NCBI RefSeq assembly: GCF_900129795.1
Contig: NZ_FQWW01000001.1
Coordinates: 682,001-746,000, forward strand
Direction of reading: 5' to 3'
DNA length: 64,000 nt
DNA from: Flavobacterium sp. CF108
Lineage (GTDB): Bacteria; Bacteroidota; Bacteroidia; Flavobacteriales; Flavobacteriaceae
The translations under genes and the position numbers were made by a program. Below, in pieces: positions 35,233 to 43,430 of this stretch (the first letter of the stretch is position 1; every line of letters begins with the position of its first letter). Under the pieces are notes generated by a model. The model was not told where the DNA came from, searched no databases, and was given only the letters and a program-made list of their open reading frames with translations.

Positions 35233-38200
35233 TTAAAATTTTAAATTAGCACCAAGTACAAATGATCTTAAAGTTGGGTAAGCATCAAGCTCAACCCCCT
35301 GAGTTCCATAAGGGTTTCCATCTCCGTTTAACTCCGGAGAAAATCCTGAGAATTTTTGTGTAATAAATGGATTAATTGCATTTACATAAATTCTGCATGC
35401 ACTTATGAAACTACCTTCTTGCAATGGTAATTTGTACCCTAGTGTAATGTTGTTGATTCTAAAAAAGTCACCTGACTCTAAGTAATAAGTAGAAGCTACC
35501 GGTACCTGATTAAAAGGTGCAGGGTTTGAAGCTGTCATATTATTTGGTGTCCAGAAATCAGTAGCGATTGAGTTTTCGATATTTTCCCCATAAAAACGCT
35601 GTGCTTTTTTCCCGTTGTATACTTTTGCACCAGCAGTACCATAACCATCAACAGAAAAATCAAAGTTTTTGTAATTGAATCCTAAAGAAACTCCGTAATT
35701 AGATTTTGGTAAACTTGAACCAACATATTTTTTATCAGCTGTAGCACTCAAAGCATCCTGAGTTACTTTATCTCCCGCAGCGTTGTAGTATAACATTGTT
35801 CCGGTTGCAGGATCAAAACCAGCGTACTCATAAATATAAAAACTTCCTAATGGCTGACCTATAGTAGTATTGTCAAGTAATTTTGTATCCTGACCATTTC
35901 CTAATCCACCGCCAATAACTGGAGATAAAATAACATTTTTTAAACCTGTAAGTTCATTTTTATTATTAGAGAAGTTACCACCAACATAATAACTAAAATT
36001 TTCACCTATTTTATCATCCCAACGTAAAGAGATTTCATAACCTTTGTTAGAAACTTCTCCAACGTGTGCCGGAGATGCAGTAGTAATTCCAGATGTAATA
36101 TAAGGTTTTGTATTCAAAATTACATTGTCTGTATTTTTGTCATACACGTCAAAAGTTCCTTTTAATCTGCTGTCTAAAAACTCAAAATCTAAACCTGCAG
36201 AAGTTTCTTCAGTAATTTCCCAAGATAAACTCGGATCAATTTGAGAGTTAATTGTCGTTCCTTCATTTAAAATAGAACCTCCCAAATATGCGTTCAAACC
36301 TGAAGTATATCCTTGGTTGTTAAGCGGTACATTTTGATTTCCTAATTTACCCCAGCTTCCTCTTAGTTTTAACAAGTTAAGCCCTTTAACATCAGCCATA
36401 AAGCTTTCTTTGGTAATAATCCATCCTGCACCAAAGGCCGGGAAAGTTCCCCAACGATAATCTTTAGCAAAATTTGAAGATCCATCACGTCTAACTGTTC
36501 CTGTTAGTAAGTATCTGTCTAATAATTTATATTGAAAACGACCTAGATAAGATGCTAATTTAGTTTCATTTAAAACTTCATCTTTATAACTTGTTATAGT
36601 TGAAGCATAATCTACCGGATCTTTTAATGACCAATAATTTGAATCTGCATTTACATTTTTTCTTTTAATGGTCAATTTCTCTCTTGAGCCTTTAACATAG
36701 GTTTCAATACCAGCTGTTACTTCGATATCATGAATTTCATTAAATACTTTATTGTATGTCAAATAATTAGACAAGCTCCAGTTATAGTATTCATCTCTTC
36801 CTTTTGTTAATAAATTGATATTAGCAGTTGGGAATTCTTTTTCATAATCACTTGAAACTTTGTTAGGATTTGCTGCTAACCAAATGTTTTTTGTGTCTTC
36901 AAAATTATAGTTCTTCCAAGTGTAATATTCACCATTAAATTGTGAAGTAAATTTTAAAGATTTTAAAATTTCATAATCTAATTTTAAACCTCCTTGTAAA
37001 GTAATGCTTCGTTGCTGCTCATCAAAGAAATCTAATTGAGCAACTGGATTTCCAACATTATTAATTGAGTTTCCGGTTTCACTTGCAAAACCATCATCTC
37101 CAACACGAGCAACTCCATATTTACCATCTGCAAAATATACAGGAACTACTGGAGATTGTTTGTAAGCATTTGTAAATGCTGATAATGGTTGTGGAGCTGA
37201 TTTAGTCGATGTTAAACTAAAGTTTTGAGTTAAGGTCAGTTTCTTAGAAATTTTGTATTCATTGTTATTTCTAAAAGTAGTACGACCATAATCTAAGCCA
37301 TTTAAGATTGCTTTTTCTTCATAATTTCCTAAACTGAAAAAGTACTTAATGTTTTCTGTAGCCCCTGAAACAGATATGTTATTTTGAGTATAACTTCCTG
37401 TTCTTGTAATCTCGTCAAACCAATCTGTATTAACAGGCTGATCTTGAGAATAGGTAGTTGATTGCAACGCTGAATTAGTATAGTGCGCGTATTTATTACT
37501 ACCCGCCATTTTTACTTTTTTAAGTGGAGTTCTTACACCCCCAAAACTTTCAATTTCAACAGAAACTTTATCACCTTTACCTTTTTTAGTAGTAATAATG
37601 ATAACTCCATTTGCTGCTCTTGTACCATAAATAGCTAGTGCAGAAGCATCTTTTAAAATATCATACGAAGTGATATCATTTGTATTAATATTGTTGATGT
37701 TTTCTGTTGCCATTCCATCTACAATATACAAAGGTGTCCTTCCTCCTAAAGCTGTACCCAAACCTCTAATTACTACAGAAGGAGTGCTTCCTGGTACATC
37801 AGAAGAAGTTACTTGTACACCTGCCGCTTTCCCTTGAATAGCTTGAGATGCATTTAGAACTTTTGTTTTTGCTACCTCTTCCCCTTTTAATGAAGAAATT
37901 GCAGTTGTGTTATCAATCTTTTTTCTCGTACCATAACCAATTACAACAACTTCTTTTAAGGCAGTATCACTTGATTCCTTTAAAGTAATTGTCATTGGTG
38001 CGGCCGTTGCCGGTACAGAAACTGGATCAAAACCTAACATAGAGATTTTTAAAATGTCCCCAGGTTTTGCATTGATTGTAAAGTTTCCGTCGAAATCTGC
38101 ATCAGCAGTTGCTCTGGCATCAGATGAAGCAATAACTGCTCCGGGAATTCCCATTCCGCTGCTGTCAACTACTTTTCCTTTAATTGCTTGTACCTGCCCA

Positions 38201-38256
38201 GACATATACGCTGGCAGTAATAAGAGCGCTAAAAAGCTAAAAATAAAATTTTTCAT
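35233..38256 (-). CDS. SusC/RagA-family TonB-linked outer-membrane transporter
   Basis: 1007 residues. Signal peptide, then a carboxypeptidase-like regulatory domain (about 23-100, 'GKVVDSSGMGIPGAVIASSD'), the plug with the SusC motif 'ALKEVVVIGYGTRKK' and 'PLYIVDGMATENINNINTND', and a long beta-barrel ending in an aromatic C terminus ('LGANLKF'). It imports oligosaccharides with energy from TonB. First gene of the operon. The 244-bp region before it contains five TGATGTA/TACATCA sites. Confidence 0.97.
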   Translation of the reverse strand: MKNFIFSFLALLLLPAYMSGQVQAIKGKVVDSSGMGIPGAVIASSDARATADADFDGNFTINAKPGDILKISMLGFDPVSVPATAAPMTITLKESSDTALKEVVVIGYGTRKKIDNTTAISSLKGEEVAKTKVLNASQAIQGKAAGVQVTSSDVPGSTPSVVIRGLGTALGGRTPLYIVDGMATENINNINTNDITSYDILKDASALAIYGTRAANGVIIITTKKGKGDKVSVEIESFGGVRTPLKKVKMAGSNKYAHYTNSALQSTTYSQDQPVNTDWFDEITRTGSYTQNNISVSGATENIKYFFSLGNYEEKAILNGLDYGRTTFRNNNEYKISKKLTLTQNFSLTSTKSAPQPLSAFTNAYKQSPVVPVYFADGKYGVARVGDDGFASETGNSINNVGNPVAQLDFFDEQQRSITLQGGLKLDYEILKSLKFTSQFNGEYYTWKNYNFEDTKNIWLAANPNKVSSDYEKEFPTANINLLTKGRDEYYNWSLSNYLTYNKVFNEIHDIEVTAGIETYVKGSREKLTIKRKNVNADSNYWSLKDPVDYASTITSYKDEVLNETKLASYLGRFQYKLLDRYLLTGTVRRDGSSNFAKDYRWGTFPAFGAGWIITKESFMADVKGLNLLKLRGSWGKLGNQNVPLNNQGYTSGLNAYLGGSILNEGTTINSQIDPSLSWEITEETSAGLDFEFLDSRLKGTFDVYDKNTDNVILNTKPYITSGITTASPAHVGEVSNKGYEISLRWDDKIGENFSYYVGGNFSNNKNELTGLKNVILSPVIGGGLGNGQDTKLLDNTTIGQPLGSFYIYEYAGFDPATGTMLYYNAAGDKVTQDALSATADKKYVGSSLPKSNYGVSLGFNYKNFDFSVDGYGTAGAKVYNGKKAQRFYGENIENSIATDFWTPNNMTASNPAPFNQVPVASTYYLESGDFFRINNITLGYKLPLQEGSFISACRIYVNAINPFITQKFSGFSPELNGDGNPYGTQGVELDAYPTLRSFVLGANLKF

Positions 38257-38312
38257 ACAGTTTGTAATCGTTTAAGTTAGTAGAGCCAAATTAAGCAATT
38301 ACAACGTTGTAG

Positions 38313-38464
38313 TACATCAAATACCACTACAGCATAGCTACATCATTATGTTAAAATATAAGTGTATACTAATGATTATCAACATCATAAATGTTAAATT
38401 AATTTCTTTAACATAACCTTATGATGTAGTAATGATGTATTGGAATTATGTAAATTTTGATGTA
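38313..38464 (-). promoter_or_regulatory. Candidate operator array upstream of susC
   Basis: Exact TGATGTA or its reverse complement occurs at 38313-38319, 38339-38345, 38422-38428, 38433-38439 and 38458-38464, with a near copy AACATCA at 38391. CTACATCAT (38338-38346) plus TATGTTAAA is mirrored by TTTAACATAA (38407-38416) plus ATGATGTAG (38421-38429), making a large interrupted palindrome. The sites lie between the SusR-like regulator stop and the susC start. Binding by that regulator is inferred. Confidence 0.6.
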
Positions 38465-38500
38465 GAAAAATATAAATTCTGTAAAAAACAAACTCTAATC

Positions 38501-41245
38501 TTACAGACTTAATAAAAACTTTGACAGGTTTTCGTCCTGAGTCAGATTTAATTTCTTTCTGAGACGATATCTGTGCAGTTCTACACCTCTAAAAGAGATG
38601 TTCATCATAGGAGCAATTTCCTTAGAAGAAAGGTTCATTTTAAGATAAACACATAGTTTTATATCCTTTGGAGTTAAGTGTGGATATTTTTTAGAAAGGT
38701 TTATAATAAACTCGTTATGGATTTGATTTAAATTGGTCTCAAATATTTCCCATTCGTGTTTATTTACTTCATTTATCTTGATTGCTTTTTTAATTTCACT
38801 TTTAAGTTTATTGAAATCTTTTTCAGAATCTAAAATGCTTTGAATATTTTCAATCATTTCACTTTGCTTCGCAATTGATAAAGATTTTCCAGCTACTTCA
38901 GAAGATTTTGTCTGCAGTTCCAGTTCTAAAATATGTTTTTCGTATTCCTGAATATTTAATTCGTTTTCCTTTTTTAATTCCATTTCCAGAATTTCACGCT
39001 GGTGCTTTAATTCTTCGGCCTGTAATTTTAATTTTTGAGTATAACGAAGTTTATTCCATTTATAATAGAAAAACAATACTGCCCCTATTAATAACAGATA
39101 AAGGAGAATCATCCAAAAAGAGAAATACCACGGCTGTGCAACTTTAAAATCAAAACTGGAGACTTTATCATAATTGGCTCCGTCATGTTTAAAAATTACA
39201 ATGGAATGCGAACCGCTGCTTAAATTATTTAAAACTATAGCTCCATTTGAAATTGGGATATAATTTTTGCCTTTATTAATCTGATAAAATAAATTTGGTT
39301 TGCTTGCACCGTAAATTCCGGAAATAACATTTATTCGGAGTTCTGTATTATGTTTTATTTTCCCATCGTTTTCCAGCAGTTCATTATCATTGTAAGCTTC
39401 AACTTTAACACCTTTGTTTTGTTCATTTTGATATCCTAACTGAAGCGAAATAAAACCATCATCAAGATTTAGTAAATAATGATTCTGGCTTCTGAAAATT
39501 CTCAGGTTTTCGTTAATGAGTTTTCCTTTATAATATTTCTCCTGAATAATATTCCAGATAAATTTATTGCCGTGTGAATAGATATGATATAAAATTCCAT
39601 CCTGAAGCACCATAAAGTGATCTTTATCGATTGCTACAACATCAGAAATATTTTTGAAATTGGTATTGAATAATTCATTTTCTTCTAATTTATTGGAAAT
39701 AGAATTAAACGTATACCAAACGTTATTAATTAGAAAAAGTATTTCGTTTCTAAATTCAAAAATCTTGACACCAAAATCATTTTTGATTTTACTTTGCTGT
39801 GTGATATTTTCAACCTTTATAGTTTTGAAATTATCATCCAGAAAAACCCTGTATAATCCGCGATAATTATCAGCTGCCCAAATTTCATTTTTTTTATTTT
39901 GGGCTACATATTTAATGGGTTTCGAAAGATCATTTATTCTTATATTCTGCGATAGTTTTGACGCATCATCATAAACTAAAACTCCGCTGTAAGTAGACTG
40001 AAAATAAGTATCATTAATAGTACTTTTTGATAAATTCCATCCTCCACTCACATTATTAATTTTTGCTAAAGCTCCATTTTCATAGCAAAAAGTTCCGTCG
40101 TTATGACCTATAATATATTTACTGCCAATTTTAGTAATATTCCAACCCTGCCCTTGTGTATTTGGCAGCATTTTAAAATTTCCCGAATCAAATTCAAAAA
40201 TTCCGTGATTTGATGCAATTAGATACCCTTTATCAATAGTTGCCACAGAATATACCGATCCCAGAATTCCAGAATTATCGTAGAAGAATGAAATAGGAGA
40301 ATTAACCTCAACATGAGCGAGTCCGTTGTCAAGCCCGAGCCACAAATCTTCTTCTTTATCAAAACCAATGCTTAAAACCGAATTGTTCATTAGAACATTA
40401 TTTCGGTCGATATTTTTAAAAGTATTGTTGCTGAAATCGTAAATAAAAACCCCTTTATTTCCTGTGCCGATAACTAGTTTATTGTTTTTAATAAACTTGG
40501 CTACATTAATCCCGTTTGATTTTAAAGTTTCATTTAATGGATTATTCCAAGGTTTTAAGCCTCCATTTTCAGCTATAAAAACTCCTTTTTTTTGTGTAAA
40601 AACATAGGTTTTGTTTTTGTCTTTTTCTATCGCATGAACAACCGTATTTTTTAAAACATCCCAGCCTTTCGGATTCGCAATTTTGGAACCTCGCATTTTA
40701 AAAAGGCCTTTATCTACCGAAGCAACATACAAATCTTTATCAACAACAAAACAGTAAGAAATTAAAAATGGGAATTTAATTTTTTTAATAAGTTTTCCAT
40801 CATAAATAAAAACATCATTAAAAGATTGAAAATATAACGAACCATTAAACCTGAAAATTTTCCAGATTTCTTCATTGTCTTTTTCAGCAAATAAGCGAAG
40901 ATTTTTGGTAATAGAAACGTAACGCATTTTACCATTTTCTCTGTGCCAATAGCCAAATTCTTTGTATGAACCGGAATAAATTCGGTCTCCTTCGATTAAA
41001 ATAGAACGAATAATAGTTTTGTTTGGCAGCGCGTATTTTTCCCATATAACGCCGTCATAACGCAATAAATAATGGTTATTGGCAAAATACATGGCTTTAT
41101 CTTTACCCTGAGCAACATTCCAAATTTGGTTATCGCCCTGATAGTCTGATTTATTATAATTTTCTACGAAAGGAAGTAGTTCTTGTGCTTGAATTTGAAA
41201 AGCAGCGAAAAACAAGAAAATTGATTTTAAAAGTATCGATTTCAA
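38501..41245 (-). CDS. SusR-like membrane-spanning regulator (sensor propeller, Y_Y_Y, LuxR-type HTH)
   Basis: 914 residues from TTG 41245. That start gives a signal ('KSIFLFFAAFQIQAQ') and agrees with a TATCTTTG promoter just upstream; longer forms would begin before the promoter. The N-terminal two-thirds is a periplasmic beta-propeller with recurring 'DNxGL/DKGLF' sensor repeats, followed by a triple-tyrosine-type domain, one membrane helix ('WMILLYLLLIGAVLFFYY'), a coiled coil and a C-terminal HTH ('LSSKEIAPMMNISFRGVELH'). There is no histidine kinase domain. It probably binds a glycan fragment outside and activates susC directly inside the cell. Confidence 0.88.
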   Translation of the reverse strand: MKSILLKSIFLFFAAFQIQAQELLPFVENYNKSDYQGDNQIWNVAQGKDKAMYFANNHYLLRYDGVIWEKYALPNKTIIRSILIEGDRIYSGSYKEFGYWHRENGKMRYVSITKNLRLFAEKDNEEIWKIFRFNGSLYFQSFNDVFIYDGKLIKKIKFPFLISYCFVVDKDLYVASVDKGLFKMRGSKIANPKGWDVLKNTVVHAIEKDKNKTYVFTQKKGVFIAENGGLKPWNNPLNETLKSNGINVAKFIKNNKLVIGTGNKGVFIYDFSNNTFKNIDRNNVLMNNSVLSIGFDKEEDLWLGLDNGLAHVEVNSPISFFYDNSGILGSVYSVATIDKGYLIASNHGIFEFDSGNFKMLPNTQGQGWNITKIGSKYIIGHNDGTFCYENGALAKINNVSGGWNLSKSTINDTYFQSTYSGVLVYDDASKLSQNIRINDLSKPIKYVAQNKKNEIWAADNYRGLYRVFLDDNFKTIKVENITQQSKIKNDFGVKIFEFRNEILFLINNVWYTFNSISNKLEENELFNTNFKNISDVVAIDKDHFMVLQDGILYHIYSHGNKFIWNIIQEKYYKGKLINENLRIFRSQNHYLLNLDDGFISLQLGYQNEQNKGVKVEAYNDNELLENDGKIKHNTELRINVISGIYGASKPNLFYQINKGKNYIPISNGAIVLNNLSSGSHSIVIFKHDGANYDKVSSFDFKVAQPWYFSFWMILLYLLLIGAVLFFYYKWNKLRYTQKLKLQAEELKHQREILEMELKKENELNIQEYEKHILELELQTKSSEVAGKSLSIAKQSEMIENIQSILDSEKDFNKLKSEIKKAIKINEVNKHEWEIFETNLNQIHNEFIINLSKKYPHLTPKDIKLCVYLKMNLSSKEIAPMMNISFRGVELHRYRLRKKLNLTQDENLSKFLLSL

Positions 41246-41263
41246 GATATTCGGTTTTATATT

Positions 41264-41271
41264 CAAAGATA
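41264..41271 (-). promoter_or_regulatory. -7 promoter element of the SusR-like gene
   Basis: On the minus strand TATCTTTG matches TAnnTTTG, 18 bp before TTG 41245. A TTG lies about 25 bp upstream, slightly too far for an ideal -33 element. It overlaps the region next to the terminator hairpin at 41303-41333. Confidence 0.5.
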
Positions 41272-41302
41272 CTGACAAATATTCATTTTTTAAATGCAAA
41301 AA

Positions 41303-41333
41303 AAAAGCTTCTGGATTGAGAAGCTTTTTTTTG
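41303..41333. terminator. Bidirectional-looking terminator after the 218-residue gene
   Basis: AAAAAGCTTCT pairs with AGAAGCTTTTT across a 6-nt loop, with A-runs and T-runs on opposite sides. On the minus strand it ends transcription coming from the ackA direction before the regulator promoter. Confidence 0.85.
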
Positions 41334-41347
41334 TATTTTCGATAAAA

Positions 41348-42004
41348 TTATTTTTTCAACCTGAATAACACCGATTTAGGGGAGTAATTAATAATAAATC
41401 CTTTTTCTAAAGATTTTTTCACTTGTTCTAAATATTCTTCATTGAGAGTTTTTCTATCTTTAAATTCCATCAATTCAGTTTCAGTTTTTAATTCAGTTTC
41501 ATTTCTAATTTCAAACATATCCCATTCAGAATAATCTTTCGGATTAATTAAACAAGAAACTGTCTGTGGTCGAATACTATTTACAAACTCATCAAAATTA
41601 CAAATCCCATTTTCTAATTTATAATTCAACCAGTCTTTATCTGCAATATCAGAAACATGAAAAACATGCACTGTATTTTTTATCTTATTTAATAGTACAA
41701 TTTCCGTAAAATTGTATAAATGACCTACTTGAAGAAAATGATCTGAAATTTCAGATCTAAACTCTTTTTCAAAAACATCTAATTCTTCTGATGAGTTTAA
41801 GAAACTAAATGGCTTTTCAAATTCATCATCGTCACCATCGATAATTAAATTTGCTGGGATAGAAAGTAGATTATCTCCAAAAATTTTATATGTATAAATT
41901 TCTCTAAAATTTTCAGGAAACAACAAACGGATTTTTATGTCTAATTGAGAATATTCAGAATAATCTTCCAGTTGTTTTTCAAGCTCAAATAGTTTATTCT
42001 CCAT
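41348..42004 (-). CDS. Unknown protein, possibly SMI1/KNR4 (SUKH)-like
   Basis: 218 residues, cytosolic and acidic. The central part, 'HLYNFTEIVLLNKIKNTVHVFHVSDIADKDW' and 'ICNFDEFVNSI', has the strand-then-'FxEF' pattern of SUKH-superfamily proteins, many of which are immunity proteins. The N-terminal glycine-rich loop expected for SUKH is not clear, so this is tentative. It starts 8 bp after the ackA stop on the same strand, so it may be transcribed with pta-ackA. No toxin gene lies nearby. Confidence 0.6.
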   Translation of the reverse strand: MENKLFELEKQLEDYSEYSQLDIKIRLLFPENFREIYTYKIFGDNLLSIPANLIIDGDDDEFEKPFSFLNSSEELDVFEKEFRSEISDHFLQVGHLYNFTEIVLLNKIKNTVHVFHVSDIADKDWLNYKLENGICNFDEFVNSIRPQTVSCLINPKDYSEWDMFEIRNETELKTETELMEFKDRKTLNEEYLEQVKKSLEKGFIINYSPKSVLFRLKK

Positions 42005-42012
42005 CTTAAATC

Positions 42013-43197
42013 TTAATTATTTAGCAACTGAAAAACCTGATTTGCAATTTCATATTCTTCATCAGTTGGCACAACCAGAACTTTAGTTTTTGAATCTACT
42101 GTACTAATTTCTCTTATTTCTTTTGAACGAATTTGATTTTTTTCCTGATCAATTTCAATTCCAAAATAATCCATATCGGTACAAATCAATTTACGCATAT
42201 ACGAAGAGTTTTCTCCAATTCCTGCCGTAAAAATGATCGCGTCTAATCCGTTCAAAGCTGCTGTATATGAACCTATAGTTTTCCTGATTCTGTAGGCATT
42301 CATTAATAATGCTAATTGACAATCTTTATTTCCTTCTTCAGCTTTAGATTCTATATCACGAAGGTCGCTATAACCTGTTAGTCCAAGCATTCCGCTTTGT
42401 TTCAGCAAAATAGAATTTACTTCATCTGGTGTATATCCTAAATTTTTAACCATATAAAAAATAACCGATTGATCTATGTCACCCGCGCGAGTTCCCATAA
42501 CCAATCCATTTGCCGGTGAAAATCCCATTGTTGTATCGATACTTTTTCCGTCTTTTACTGCGGTCATACTGCAGCCGTTTCCTAAATGGATTGTAATTAT
42601 TCTTGAACCTTTTTCTAAATAACCAATGGCTTTATCTGAAACATATTTATGGCTTGTTCCATGAAAACCATATACACGAACTTTATGTTCTGTTAAAAGG
42701 AAATTTGGAATGGCATATTTGTAAGCTTCAACAGGAATTGTCTGATGAAAAGCGGTATCAAAAACTGCAACTTGTTTTGCTCCTGAAAAAATTTCTTCAG
42801 CTACATTTATCCCTACTAAATGAGCAGGATTATGAAGTGGAGCCAGTTCTGAAAGTTCTTTTATTTTTTCTTTAACTTCTTCGGTAATTATGGTTGTATT
42901 GGAGAAATAACTTCCCCCATGCACCACTCTGTGTCCAACTGCCGTAATTTCTGAAGTTGTTTTTATGACTCCTTTTTCAGCATCTAAAAGCATATCTGCT
43001 ACCTTTTGCAAACCAATTTTATGGGTTTGAATAGGCAAGATTTCTTCATAAGAATTTGAAGCCGTTTTAAACGTAATATTTGATGTTTCTAAACCAATTC
43101 TATCGATCATTCCGGTACAAATTACTTCGTTTTCCGGCATAACCATTAATTGGTATTTTATTGATGAACTTCCTGAGTTTATAATTAGTATTTTCAT
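42013..43197 (-). CDS. ackA: Acetate kinase
   Basis: 394 residues, normal length. Converts acetyl phosphate and ADP to acetate and ATP. ASKHA-fold motifs are present: N-terminal 'ILIINSGSSSIKYQL', 'GHRVVHGG' with the catalytic-region Arg and His, 'FDTAFHQTIP', 'GFHGTSHKYVS', 'IITIHLGNGCSMTAV' and 'GRAGD'-type loop 'GTRAGDIDQS', then 'FTAGIGENSSYMR'. It follows pta on the same strand after a 233-bp repeat-bearing gap; together they form the Pta-AckA acetate pathway. Confidence 0.97.
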   Translation of the reverse strand: MKILIINSGSSSIKYQLMVMPENEVICTGMIDRIGLETSNITFKTASNSYEEILPIQTHKIGLQKVADMLLDAEKGVIKTTSEITAVGHRVVHGGSYFSNTTIITEEVKEKIKELSELAPLHNPAHLVGINVAEEIFSGAKQVAVFDTAFHQTIPVEAYKYAIPNFLLTEHKVRVYGFHGTSHKYVSDKAIGYLEKGSRIITIHLGNGCSMTAVKDGKSIDTTMGFSPANGLVMGTRAGDIDQSVIFYMVKNLGYTPDEVNSILLKQSGMLGLTGYSDLRDIESKAEEGNKDCQLALLMNAYRIRKTIGSYTAALNGLDAIIFTAGIGENSSYMRKLICTDMDYFGIEIDQEKNQIRSKEIREISTVDSKTKVLVVPTDEEYEIANQVFQLLNN

Positions 43198-43241
43198 TTT
43201 TTATGTTTTTGCCACAAAGGCGCTAAGTCACTAATTTATTT

Positions 43242-43350
43242 TAATCTCGAAGACATTTTTTTGTCGAGATTGGTTCGCAGATGATGTTGATTTACTTCGT
43301 AAAGACACTGATTAAAAACGGATTTTTATTTTACCAAAAATAAAATCCGT
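43242..43350. repeat. Two intergenic hairpins between pta and ackA
   Basis: AATCTCGA (43242-43249) pairs with TCGAGATT (43264-43271). ACGGATTTTTATTTT (from about 43318) pairs with AAAATAAAATCCGT (about 43337-43350). Further 'AAATCTGCG' and 'CATCTGCGTT' strings relate to the CAGATTT repeats. No gene is visible in the 233 bp. Confidence 0.6.
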
Positions 43351-43430
43351 GTAAATCTGCGTTTTCACGCTAGCAAATCAGTCTCATCTGCGTTCTATTT
43401 TTTAATTTTTAATTCCAAATTTTTAATTGA

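Noticed and set aside
41246..41299. Longer N terminus for the SusR-like regulator
   Set aside because: The TATCTTTG promoter element lies inside this segment, and the extra residues break the signal-peptide pattern.
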